From Ifrita kowaldi (lineage: Eukaryota > Chordata > Aves > Passeriformes > Cinclosomatidae): a stretch of 64,000 bases of DNA. The stretch is taken from positions 124,001 to 188,000 of the forward strand of contig VZRS01002377.1 in the NCBI GenBank assembly GCA_013398055.1. The letters are read 5' to 3'. Of this stretch, positions 1 to 11,900 are shown piece by piece. The translations under genes and the position numbers were made by a program. The first letter of the stretch is position 1. Every line of letters starts with the position of its first letter. Below the pieces are notes generated by a model. That model did no database searches, was not told the DNA's origin, and saw nothing but the letters and a program-made list of their open reading frames with translations.

Positions 1-2696
1 ACATGTGCCAGCTAACTTGTGCCTGAAGTAAATGTGCACAAAGCACAGGGGAAGGACAGTGCAGAACCTGGGGATGGATTCCCTGGCACAGTGAAAATGC
101 ATGAAAAATGCAATGTCTCACACTTGTAAACACTCAGTGTTCTATGAAAGGTGTTATGATTTTTTATCACAGAAGCATCTCCAGATCCTCACAAGATCAG
201 GGGTTCTTTGTCCTGTCCAAAACTTGAAATAAAAAACCCTGGAGTAGGTCTCTGAGCACAAACAGATACTTCTGTCTGCAAAGCAAGGCTCTGACTTTGC
301 CTCCCTCAGACTGGGAAATGCTGCCAGTCTCCTGGAGCTAAATGAGCACACACATCCCAGGGAGCTGGGAGAAGGCAGCAGGAGGGAGTTCGGGCTGCAG
401 GAGGGAGTTCAGGCAGCAGTTCCTCCATTCCGCACCCAGGGTCCAGCACATTTCCAGCGCCTTTGCCATAACATTCCAGCCTCTGCCTGTCCTCTGGAAG
501 CTGTCCTGTCCCCGGCAGTGCTGAAGCGCTGGGAACAGGCAGAGGGAAAGGAGGGATGGGCACCAGCAGCACAAACCCCCCGAGGGAGTGCGACGCAGGG
601 CTGGGGTGCCCTGGGGAGGGTCATTTCCTCGAGTGCTTTCTGTGTCGCAAGAGGTGATCTGGCAAATCAAACAGTACCAAAGCCAAGGAATGCCGAGAGG
701 AAGGGATTTTCTCAGACCAACATTTTTTAAAGCAAACCACAACGTTCCTCGCTGTGGAGGGGACAGGAACAAGGGAGTGACACGCAGGACACGAGGGGCA
801 AAGCCCAGACCCCTCCGGTTGCCAGGACTGTAAGGGACACACACGGGGAGAAGGATTTCTGGAGCCATCAGGCACAGAAAAAGATGCTGGCACAAAGCAG
901 ACTCTAAAGAGCTTTGATTTAGGACTTTGTGCTCAAAGTAGCAGCAGGAAGCCCCTGGAAGATGAGCTTACCCAGCGTAACTGCTGGTTGGGATAGAGAT
1001 CGGGAAGCATATTAGGAAAGCAAGGTACTCCCACTGCTTTCCTGAAGGCTCCATTTGCATTTACTCAAGCTGCCATCACTTTTAGTGAGTGGTGTCCATA
1101 ATGCCCGCACTAACAGCTGTGATTGTCACTGGTTTGCAATGCCTAGCACCCGTGTCCTTCTTGCAATAGTTCCCCCAGAAAAAAATTATTCTAAAGATGG
1201 AATATTTTTCGAGGAAGTTTCTGCGGTGACTTTTCGGCAGACAGTGGGGGCAATGAAAACAAAAGCAATTGGAATTATTTGTGGGGGGAAAATGGAATTC
1301 TGACTTCGAAAGGAACCTCAGAATCAGCCTGTCCAGAGATCCCAGATCTGGCCAGAGCAGATGAAAATACCCCAAAACCAGGCCCTGGGCAGCTCAGGAC
1401 AGTTCAGCCTCGTAGGAGGGCAAGCCAGCAGCACCTCAGGCAACAATGGCCATCTGTGGGAATGGCCAAGGGAGAAGTCCAGCTGACAGCAAGATGTTTC
1501 CCATCCTCAAGCAGTGACACACATTTATTTCTCCAGGCTGCTGCCTTGCTCTGTTTTCAGCACGTCCATAAATCTTCCATTGCTGTCTTGCCCCTCCATG
1601 ATAACAGATCTTAATCCTGTGCTGCAGCTCATGCCAGCTCCTGCCTCCTAAAGTGCAGATGTGTTTCCACTGAAACTAATGAAAATTCAAAGGGCACATT
1701 TGGCACAGGATCCATCCTGGAAAAAATGGGAGCTGGCAAGTTGAGAAGCCAAGATCGTTCTTGCAAACTCTTCTGAATAAGGAATACATCCTTCCAGTAA
1801 ATTCACTGTCAGACTCAGTCTAGTGCATAAACATAACATCAATTTCAAAAATATTCCCCACTGAGCAGTAAAAAGGGTTTCTGCTTGTAAAGAGCCACTT
1901 AGCCACCTTCAGAGTTTAGTGGTATCCTGTGGCTTGCCAAACTGAGGGGGAATTCAGGTGACATTCAAAGATATTGAATTTACAGGTGAGGCATATTAAC
2001 ATTTAAAGCTCAAAGAACCAGAAAATCAACTTCTCACAGGAATTTCCCCTGAAGCTGGTGCTTAAAACTGAGCCTGGAACTAGCTGAGATGGCTGTAAAC
2101 CAGAGACAGGGCCTGAGGGACTGAGGAGACGCTGCCCTTATCCCTGTGGCGAAAGGATCACGTCCTTAAGTCTGATTGCAGTGAGAAGCACAAAGCAGCG
2201 GTTTATTTGGTTTGTTTCTCAAACTTCATCCCTGAAGTACATGACTTTTAGGCAAGTGATATCAACAACGGGGGCAGATGAGTGCTCTGTTCATCACCAG
2301 GCTCCTGGAGCAGTGGGTGTGCCCCGACGGGCGGGAGCAGGGTGTCCGAGGGCAGCAGTGTCCGAGGGCAGCAGTGTCCAGCTGCACTGGCTCAGCTGCT
2401 TGGGTGCTACAACTTATGGAACGGCATTGGCCCTTCACAGCCAGGCTGGTAATGGTAATTGGACTTCACAGCCAGGCTGGTAATGAAGTTCCTGGCACTG
2501 CAAAGAAAGTGGGAAAAAAGGGAACTCCTCAGCATAAAGGCCAGTAAGAGGGAAAAGCTGTGGGAAGGAAAACCCTGCCACCGATTCCCTGTCACTCCAG
2601 ATGTGGTACTGGCACTGAGGCTGGGGAGGCTGAGGAGCATTTGGCAAAGGCAGTTTGGGTGCTGATGTGATCCTGTGCCCTGCATTCCCTCCGTAG
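1..2696 (+). other. GRIK1 intron (5' end outside window)
   Basis: No exon was recognised; the preceding GRIK1 exon must lie upstream. I saw no CR1 here. It carries two small local duplications: an 18-bp unit (tgtccgagggcagcag type, about 2340-2380) and a 22-bp block (cttcacagccaggctggtaatg) repeated about 32 bp apart at 2432-2486, both shortly before the exon. Confidence 0.7.
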
Positions 2697-2922
2697 AAAT
2701 CCAAAATCTCGACGTACGAGAAGATGTGGGCGTTCATGAGCAGCCGGCAGCAGACGGCGCTGGTGAAGAACAACGACGAGGGCATCCAGCGCGTGCTCAC
2801 CACCGACTACGCCCTGCTCATGGAGTCCACCAGCATCGAGTACGTGACCCAGAGGAACTGCAACCTCACCCAGATCGGGGGGCTCATCGACTCCAAGGGC
2901 TACGGCGTGGGCACCCCCATCG
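2697..2922 (+). CDS. GRIK1: GRIK1 exon encoding S2 ligand-binding segment
   Basis: The acceptor is ccctccgtag at 2687-2696 and the donor is gtaagg at 2923. The 226 bp encode 75 residues from KSKISTYEK to GVGTPI plus one base of the next codon. The Glu of LLMEST (codon 2823-2825) corresponds to the family's ligand-contacting acidic residue in S2. The Cys in QRNCNL is one half of the conserved S2 disulfide. 73 of 75 codons end in G or C. No other GRIK1 exon was recognised upstream in the window. Confidence 0.95.
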
Positions 2923-5900
2923 GTAAGGGGCTCTGGGGCTGAGCTGCTGCAGGGCACACCCTGAGGCAAATGATTCCATCAGTCCTGGGAGCTCAGCAAC
3001 AGGACACAGGGAATGGCTTCCCACTGACAAAGCCGTGGTTAGATGGGATATCGGAAAGGAATTGTTCCCTGTGAGGGTGGGGAGGCCCTGGCACAGGATG
3101 CCCAGAGAAGCTGTGGCTGCCCCTGGATCCCTGGCAGTGTCCAAAACCAGGTTGGAGCAGCCTGAGATAGTGGAAGGTGTCCCTGCCCATGGCAGGGGTG
3201 GGACTGGATGGGCTTTACGATCCCTTCCCACCCAAATCATTCCAGGATTCTGTATTTTCCCCAAAGAAAACTGCTTACTCAAAACACTGAAATCCCGGAT
3301 GCAGAACCTTGCAGTTGATCCTCACTGCTCTTAGGTGTTGCTCCCAGGTCATGCTTTAACTCAGAAATTCATCTCCTTTAATGCAGAGCTTTAAGACTCC
3401 CAGTCTCTCTGAACTCTCTCTGGCAGACCTTTGCTAGCATGTCCCATGCCCTTTCTGAGAGCTTCTAATTGTAGAGCATTAAAAATCGTGTCAGACTTTT
3501 GTGCTGTGCACTTGTGAACAGTCGGCACTGGGGAGCCCAGTTTTGTCCTGTGTTCATAGAATTACAGAACTACAGAAGGGTTTGGGTTGGAAAGAACCTT
3601 AAAGTTCATCCAGTGCCATCCCCTGCCATGGCAGGGACACCTCCCACTATCCCAGGTCGCTCCAAGCCGTGTCCAGCTGGAGACTGGCTCATCCATTGCT
3701 TGGCAGAGCAGATATAAATAGGGGAGAAACACCTCTGTACTGGGAACTGTCATTCTTTGTGGTGCTGAGCACCTCAGACAGATTGTCACAGACATGTCAT
3801 CCCAAGTAGATTTTTCCCCTGGCTGTGTGAGAACAGCCTTGGCACCCTGAGGAAAGCGATGCAAAAGCTAAAATCCCCGAGAATGACAAACTCATGGCAA
3901 GAGTTTCCTTGCGGTTATAAAGCTGCCATACTTTAAACCAAAAACAATGAAGGAATAATTGGAACAGATGGCAATCCTCAGAGACAGTGCAGCCATTGGA
4001 AATGCAGCTGTGAAATATATTTATAAGATGTTTCTTGTGTGAGAAGTGCACCTTTATTTTTCTCTTAAGAAAACTGCAAAATTCAGGNAACCTTGAAGTT
4101 CATCCAGTGCCATCCCCTGCCATGGCAGGGACACCTCCCACTATCCCAGGTCGCTCCAAGCCGTGTCCAGCTGGAGACTGGCTCATCCATTGCTTGGCAG
4201 AGCAGATATAAATAGGGGAGAAACACCTCTGTACTGGGAACTGTCATTCTTTGTGGTGCTGAGCACCTCAGACAGATTGTCACAGACATGTCATCCCAAG
4301 TAGATTTTTCCCCTGGCTGTGTGAGAACAGCCTTGGCACCCTGAGGAAAGCGATGCAAAAGCTAAAATCCCCGAGAATGACAAACTCATGGCAAGAGTTT
4401 CCTTGCGGTTATAAAGCTGCCATACTTTAAACCAAAAACAATGAAGGAATAATTGGAACAGATGGCAATCCTCAGAGACAGTGCAGCCATTGGAAATGCA
4501 GCTGTGAAATATATTTATAAGATGTTTCTTGTGTGAGAAGTGCACCTTTATTTTTCTCTTAAGAAAACCTGCAAAATTCAGGGGAATAGATATCCCCAAG
4601 CACTGTGGAATAATCCAGCACCATCAAGCACCTCATAAACAACTGATTTCATAAACAAGATAAACCTGCCACTATTCAGAGGGACCCCCAAGGCGCTGCT
4701 ATTTCTCTCATAACATTGAAGAGTATCGATTGCAGAGGCTGTATAGAAAATAAAAAAGACAAAAAAGGCTTGCCCGCGACCCTTAACACCAAAGTTTCAG
4801 CAAGGCTTAACTGGCCTGCAGGGGACATAAAACCACAGGGCATTTGCTGCAGCAAAGGAATGCCTGGCGCTCCAGAATTTCCAGTGAGAGAGCTGGACAG
4901 CACCTCATGGCTCCCAAAGAAACAGGGAGGAGAACTCTTGAATCCAGGAAATGTATTGCTTTATCAGAGCATCTTCTGCACGTAAAATACTGCAGTTATA
5001 GCCATCAGGAGAAATTTCTTCCTGGAAAGGGAGGTCAGGCCTTGGCAGGGGCTGCCCAGGGAGGTGTTGGAGTCCCCATCCATGGAGGTGTCCAAGGAAG
5101 GCCTGGAGGTGGCACTCAGTGCTCTGGGCTGGGGACAAGGTGGGCCTCGGTCACAGGTTGGACTCGGTGCTCTCAGTTCTTTTCCACCCTCAATGATTCT
5201 GGGATTCTGTGATGTGTCAGGGCAGGTTTAACTCCAGGATCAGTGCCAGTGCTGATGCAGGTAATTGTAGCACTAAAGCTCTTCCCAGTTCCCTGGGAGA
5301 CTGCTAGGAAAGTAGATAAATGCATTTCTTGGCCTAAGAGGTTTGTTAATAGCTCAGAGGCCATAACTAATGTGCTGAATATTCAAAGAGGTGTGGAGAT
5401 GGATCTGTGGGTGGTGTTAGAGCTCACCAATAAACCACCACCAGTGCAGCTCTCCAGGCACTCCTGACAAAGTCCAAAAGCCCGTGCAGAAATATGGAGG
5501 TGCCTGTGACCCTCCAGATGAATTGTGCCAATCCTGATGGCAAAGTAAACACCACAAGAAAGGATGAACAACCCCACAAATCCTGTGTTGTGACTCTGGC
5601 TGCTTCATTTACCTCCCNAAAGGGAGGTCAGGCCTTGGCAGGGGCTGCCCAGGGAGGTGTTGGAGTCCCCATCCATGGAGGTGTCCAAGGAAGGCCTGGA
5701 GGTGGCACTCAGTGCTCTGGGCTGGGGACAAGGTGGGCCTCGGTCACAGGTTGGACTCGGTGCTCTCAGTTCTTTTCCACCCTCAATGATTCTGGGATTC
5801 TGTGATGTGTCAGGGCAGGTTTAACTCCAGGATCAGTGCCAGTGCTGATGCAGGTAATTGTAGCACTAAAGCTCTTCCCAGTTCCCTGGGAGACTGCTAG

Positions 5901-8900
5901 GAAAGTAGATAAATGCATTTCTTGGCCTAAGAGGTTTGTTAATAGCTCAGAGGCCATAACTAATGTGCTGAATATTCAAAGAGGTGTGGAGATGGATCTG
6001 TGGGTGGTGTTAGAGCTCACCAATAAACCACCACCAGTGCAGCTCTCCAGGCACTCCTGACAAAGTCCAAAAGCCCGTGCAGAAATATGGAGGTGCCTGT
6101 GACCCTCCAGATGAATTGTGCCAATCCTGATGGCAAAGTAAACACCACAAGAAAGGATGAACAACCCCACAAATCCTGTGTTGTGACTCTGGCTGCTTCA
6201 TTTACCTCCCAGCTGTGTCCTTCCAGACAGGGGGAATGGATGAGTCCTGCAGCCTTACACATCACAGGGGACAAGCTCTCGTAAGGCACAGACAATTCTG
6301 CTCTCTCTTCTGCGAAGCACTGCTGTTTTCTGTGGTAATAATTCCCTTCTCTGTGCAGAGCCAGTTTTTGGAGGTGTTTCTGGCCTGTTTTCTGTGCTGT
6401 TATTTTTGGGCCTTTAACAGCAAGCACACAAATCCTCCATTCTTACAGCAGGCACGTTTTCCTCTCAGAGCTGGCTGCCTCCAGCAGTGCTGGTCTCTGG
6501 CTTCCCAGATGGATTTGGGGTAGTCTGACACATGTTTCCTGGCAGCTGTGGTCACAGCATGGCCCAGTGCTGGCAGTGCTCTGCCCTGAGAAGCAGCTGA
6601 GTGCTGGCACAACAGATGAGGAACTGCAATGTTCCTCATGCTGGTTCTCCTCAGACAGGGCTGGGGGATGAAGGGAACAGGCAGCAGGGAGGGGGATGTG
6701 TGTTCGTGGGACAAGTATTTTTAACAATGTCCTGCACAGCAAAATAAGGAGGAAAACCAAAGCTGTGGGGCCGAATTTCCAAGGCTATTGCGATGCATCA
6801 GGACTCAGGAGCGGTGCCTCAGTGGGATTTTTCTGAAGTGCCATGTGGTCCCTGGAATTCTGGCGCACAATCTGCCTTAAAGCTTGGTGTGCCTTGATGG
6901 GGTTGGCTTTGCAACACCTTTAATGTGCAGCAAAATGTGGCTTTTGGTGAAACGGTGGTTTGAGAAAATCTGAGAATTGCAGAATCACAGAATGGCCTGG
7001 ATTGGGAGGGACCCTAAAGCCCTTCCAGTGCCACCCCTGCCATGGGCAGGGACACCTTCCACTGGACCTGGCCTTGGACACTGCCAGGGATCCAGAGGCA
7101 GCCACAGCTGCTCTGGGCACCCTGTGCCAGGGCCTCCCCACCCTCACAGGGAACAATTCCTTCCCAATATCCCACCCAATCCTGCCCTCAGGCAGTGGAA
7201 GCCATTCCACGTGTCCTGTCCCTTCATGTCTCATTAATATGAGTTCCTAAAGGAGGGAAAAGGGCGGGCAGGAGTAGCTGCATGGGCACAGGGCTCTCAG
7301 CACTGCATTTCAGCCCAGCCTCTGAATGTTTCCAGATGTAGGGAGTGCAGCATGGCAGGATTTGGGAGCACACACGTGCCTTTGGAGCCCAACGGCCTCT
7401 CACAGAATCACAGAAGCTTTCTTGCAAGCCCCCCCTCCTTGCTGTCACAAAATCCTGCTCCCACAAAAAAAAAAATCCCTCACAAACATGGGCTGCAGAG
7501 ATTCTGGAAGATGGAGTGGCTGAGCAGAGTGTGTGAGAGCAAATCTAAACAGCCTGAGCCACCCAGTGTGGCCAGGCAGAGCCCGGGCCCATGAAGCTGC
7601 AGAGCCTGCACACACATCATTTAGCAAACGATGGCCTGCACACCAAAAGCATGGAATGGTTGCTATTTGCAGCTTGCAGGGCCGCAGTTGTTGCAAATCA
7701 CAACGAAAAAGCCTTGTCCACACGGTGTTCTTACAAGCTGCAGGTAGCTGAGGTGGAGCTGTGCGTGGTGCAGGTGTAAATGAGGAGAGAAGGTGTGTGG
7801 GAGACCGCGGGCTCCACCGAGGCAGGCACTCATTTACATGCAGCAGGAAAAGCCAGCAGATGCTGCAGTCAATAGAAGGGATGCAAAGCAGAAATCCTCA
7901 AAGAGTGCTCACAGCAATATTCAAATATGATGTGGAGGAATGACTTAGCAAGAAAACTCACTGCCAAGGCTTAAGTAAACCTCACTAGGGGACCCTAAAA
8001 TTATAATGAATTCTCAAATAACTGCACCAGTGGAGCCTTCTGCTTCCCAGTCCCCAGGGCAGACACCAATAGAGATTCCCCTTCCCGCCTCCAGCCTTTC
8101 CAGCTGGGATAATCCCTCCTGTGACAAGGCAGCGCTTCTGCCTCAGACGGTGGCAGCTGCTCCCCAGCAGCACTGCCAGGCCTCGCTGTCCCCTTGCAGG
8201 GTCCCCGTACAGGGACAAGATCACCATCGCCATCCTGCAGCTGCAGGAGGAGGGCAAGCTGCACATGATGAAGGAGAAGTGGTGGCGAGGCAACGGCTGC
8301 CCCGAGGAGGACAGCAAGGAAGCCAGCGCCCTCGGTGTGGAGAACATCGGGGGCATCTTCATCGTGCTGGCTGCGGGGCTGGTGCTGTCCGTGTTCGTGG
8401 CCATCGGCGAGTTCATCTACAAATCGCGCAAGAACAGCGACATCGAGCAGGTGAGGAGCCTGCCCCGGCCCTGCCGGCCTGAGCCCTGTGCCTGGGGAGG
8501 GCTCTGCAGCACGGCCCTCCTGGCTGGAGCGGGCGCCTCGTGCTGCTGAGCTCCCACCGGGCGCTCCTGGCTCTAATGACAAATAATTTATTAATGAGAA
8601 CAGGGAAGCGCCTCACCCAGGGTCCAATTAGTGCTGCTTAGCAGGGCAGGGCAGAACAAGGGCAATTAAGTCCTCAAACAGTTCCTGCTTGAACTTTAAA
8701 ACTTCGAGCATAAATTACATTGAAAAGGAATAAAACACAACTGGGCTGCTGGGTTTTTATGTGGCATTAACACGAGCCCCTTGAGTAACACAGGAAAGCA
8801 CATCCAAATCCCAAGAGTCATTTTCCTCTTGCTCTGGAAAGCATCCTTTTTCAGAGCCAGGGGTTTACAAGCTGTGCTGAAGGATGCACTTCAAAGCAGG

Positions 8901-11900
8901 GAGAAGTGAGAGAAATGAGACGTGATAGATGCCACTGTAAAGTAAGATTATGGAGCCAAAGGAATTCTGGTTATAGCTCCACTGAAGCGTAATGAGCAGT
9001 TTAAAAGGGCAGAGGGAAAACAAAGGAAATGCTGTGTGTAAATCACGCCTTGAGCATTAGAGCGGTTTGTGAGAAGGGATCAATCCTTAAAATTGAGTGT
9101 AAACACCCATTTAGAGAACCACCAGCCCTGTGGAAGAGGCAGGGCCTTTTTAGCCCAAAATGCATAAAAATGTATTGGTATCTTTGTTTTGTTCATGTCT
9201 CTGGAGGTCTTTTATTCAAATACGCTTTGGAGAACAGTTGCAGCTAATTAAAATATTTAGTATAATTAAAATGTTTAGTTCAAGGGCTAACATGGTGCAG
9301 AATCTCCTGGAAACTTGTCAGGAGTCTGTGCAAGGCAGTGCCTCCCTGAAGCCAGGACTAAAGCAGACCTAAAGCTTTAGGCCAGGAGTGTTAATTTACT
9401 GAGCAATATGGGGGGTGAATAACACAGAATTCAGGGCTGCACACACACCCCGTTTCTGCACCTGCACTGCTGCTGCACAGCAAGGTGGTGCTTAATAATT
9501 AGAATCATTAAGTGAGTTAATGTGGCACATCCCGCTTCTTTTCCAGAAGCAATTTCACAGAGAGCCCAACACCAGCGATTCCAGTGTTTCTCTCTGGTTT
9601 CTCTGGGAATGTTTTCTCCTTTCCCTGGTGAAATAAGCATCTTAGATGGGAAATGCTGTGCAGGGTGTGTTATCACTGAGCTAATCCAAAGCATTGTTGA
9701 ATACAATCTGTGACTTCTGTGTTTCCATAACTGGAGTCTCTCTTGATTTAAATGGCTTTTGAATCATTCTCATGCTTGTTTTCAGTTTTGCTTCGTTCAT
9801 TTATTTACTTTCTCCATTTCTCTTCTCTTGCATGCAAGGCCTTTTGTTTCTTTTACGGACTGCAGTGTAAGCAACCCCACCCGTCCAACTCCACCTCTGG
9901 CACCACCTTATCCACGGAGTTAGACTGTGGCAAGTTAATCCGGGAGGAGCGAGGGATCCGAGCACAGCCCTCGATCCACACCGTGTAGTCAGGAAGGACA
10001 AAGGTGTGTCCGGGGAGAGCACCACACCCAGGCAGGGCTCAGCACTGCAAAGGGTTAACACAGGAGATAAGCTGATCTAGAGTAAATTGCCAAATGTGCT
10101 GAAATCTGGGCAGTTTAAATGTGTATTTAAATGACTGCCCCACGGCCAGCAGGGAGCTCAGCAGAGCGTGGTAGCCTTTCAGAATTATCACAGTCTCTCA
10201 TGTGCAATTGTCACCCTGTCATTTCCCGGGGTAATTCACCTGCTTCAGGTAAGAAAAATTATTTACCTCCTCTTCATCTCCTCCCCAACCCCAGCTGAAC
10301 AGTGGCAGCCTCATCACTGAAAGCAGGGAGGAACACTCATCTTGGTGTCTGCTGCAAGTGGGCTAGGCAGCTCCTCAGGAACCTCCCCAGCGCCCTGCAG
10401 GGCTCCATTAACTTCCTGAACCCCTGGTACAAGCAGCCAGAGATGTCGAGCTGGCATCTCTTATTCCCTCTGTCAATATTTAATGAATTTTAATTCCTCC
10501 ATTTAAAATTCATTAGTCAAAGCCTGCGAGTAACTATCACAGCACAAAATCAGAGCCATCCGTTAAATGTTATGCCATGTAACCATCAAGAACATATTCA
10601 ACAGGAGCACCCTCAGGCAACACCCGCACAGACCGTTAACAGAGCAACCCCTCTGCCTTGGCTGAGCAATTCATGACGTTCATTTGTGACAGAGAAAACT
10701 CTTTTGTGGGAAAATCGGGATATCAATTTATCCCAGACAGCAAAGCCCTGGCATTGCTTTGCATATTGAACCCCTGGTGGGATGTTTTGTGTAGGAGGCT
10801 AGCATTGGATGTGTTGTACACTCTGCAAGGACAACACTTGGATTTCCTCCAGCCCTCAGCCAGTCAGGGACTGACAGGGCAGGGAACAATGGGCTGGATG
10901 TGGTTTTGCCACCAGAAAACACGTCAACAATTTGAGATGCACAAAGTGCACAGAAACGCCAGCTCGTGGGATGTCACGAACTGTGGCAAACCCCAGTGTT
11001 TCCAAAACCTTTTATCTGTATTCCATCGTATCCCAGCTTCCCAGCAGTCTCAGCAGCTCATCTCCCTCCCCTCACCCCTCAGCCCTCGCCCCTATTTTAT
11101 GTTTTCCTGCCCAGTGAAGCTCCTGCTCACCAAACAAGTTGCTATTCTGTTTTTCTGGGGCCATTTCTGCCCCCTGCTGCAGTCAGGGACTCGTTGGAGT
11201 GGATGCCTTCACACCCAAAGAGTGAAACCCTTGAATGGTTTCTGCCGTACCTGGCTCCTGAGGAAAGCCAGAGCAAACAGTGCCCCGTGATTTCCTCTCA
11301 TCCCTGTTACAATGTTTATGGTTTTGTGACAAAGCTCGGCTGTACCAATTCTCCTCTGCTCATCCGGGGCTGGGAGTTGATGCTCCACTCGAGATGCTGC
11401 AAGAGATTGTCTTGCTCAGAATGGTCTCTTAACTTGTTTGAACAGGACCCTGAAAGCTCTGGTTCTCCATAAAATGCCAGCAAAGACCTGAAAAGGTCCT
11501 CTGAATATCTGATTTAAGAAAGCACTTTTTATTTGCAGCTTCCCAGTAGAACAGACTTAAAACTAATTAAATTCAGCTTCTCTCAGCCCTCAGAGGAGAA
11601 GGAAGATGCTTAATGTGTTTATCTCCATCACTGCTCCACGCAGGAAATCCTCTGGGTTGCAGCTTGGACCGGCTTTGTAATTGTTCCTCAGATGAGGGCC
11701 GGATCCAGAGCGTTTCTGTCACTTGCTGGGTAAACAATTTCCCAGCTGTCAGTGCCACAGCCCCGTTGGCAGTGACAGCCGTGGTTCCCTGGCTTTAGCT
11801 GTCCCCACAGACAGCCCCAGAGGCTGGGAGCAGTTCCCTGGGGGAATTCCAAAGCAGCTCCTGCTGGCCCTGACAGAGCCTCATCCCTAGCTACAAAAAG

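Larger units (their letters stand above)
2923..8199 (+). other. GRIK1 intron with two N-gaps
   Basis: The apparent 5.3 kb length is inflated by about 1.1 kb because two stretches are present twice on either side of single N bases (4088, 5618). It holds CR1 fragments at 3001, 3554, 5008 and 6976. No coding exon was recognised. Confidence 0.75.

Noticed and set aside
3595..6210. Real segmental duplications in the GRIK1 intron
   Set aside because: Each pair meets exactly at a single N with near identity, which fits unmerged contig ends better than biology.
8001..8582. 193-codon antisense frame
   Set aside because: It is the shadow of the GRIK1 M4 exon on the opposite strand; the sense strand reads a known protein with splice sites.
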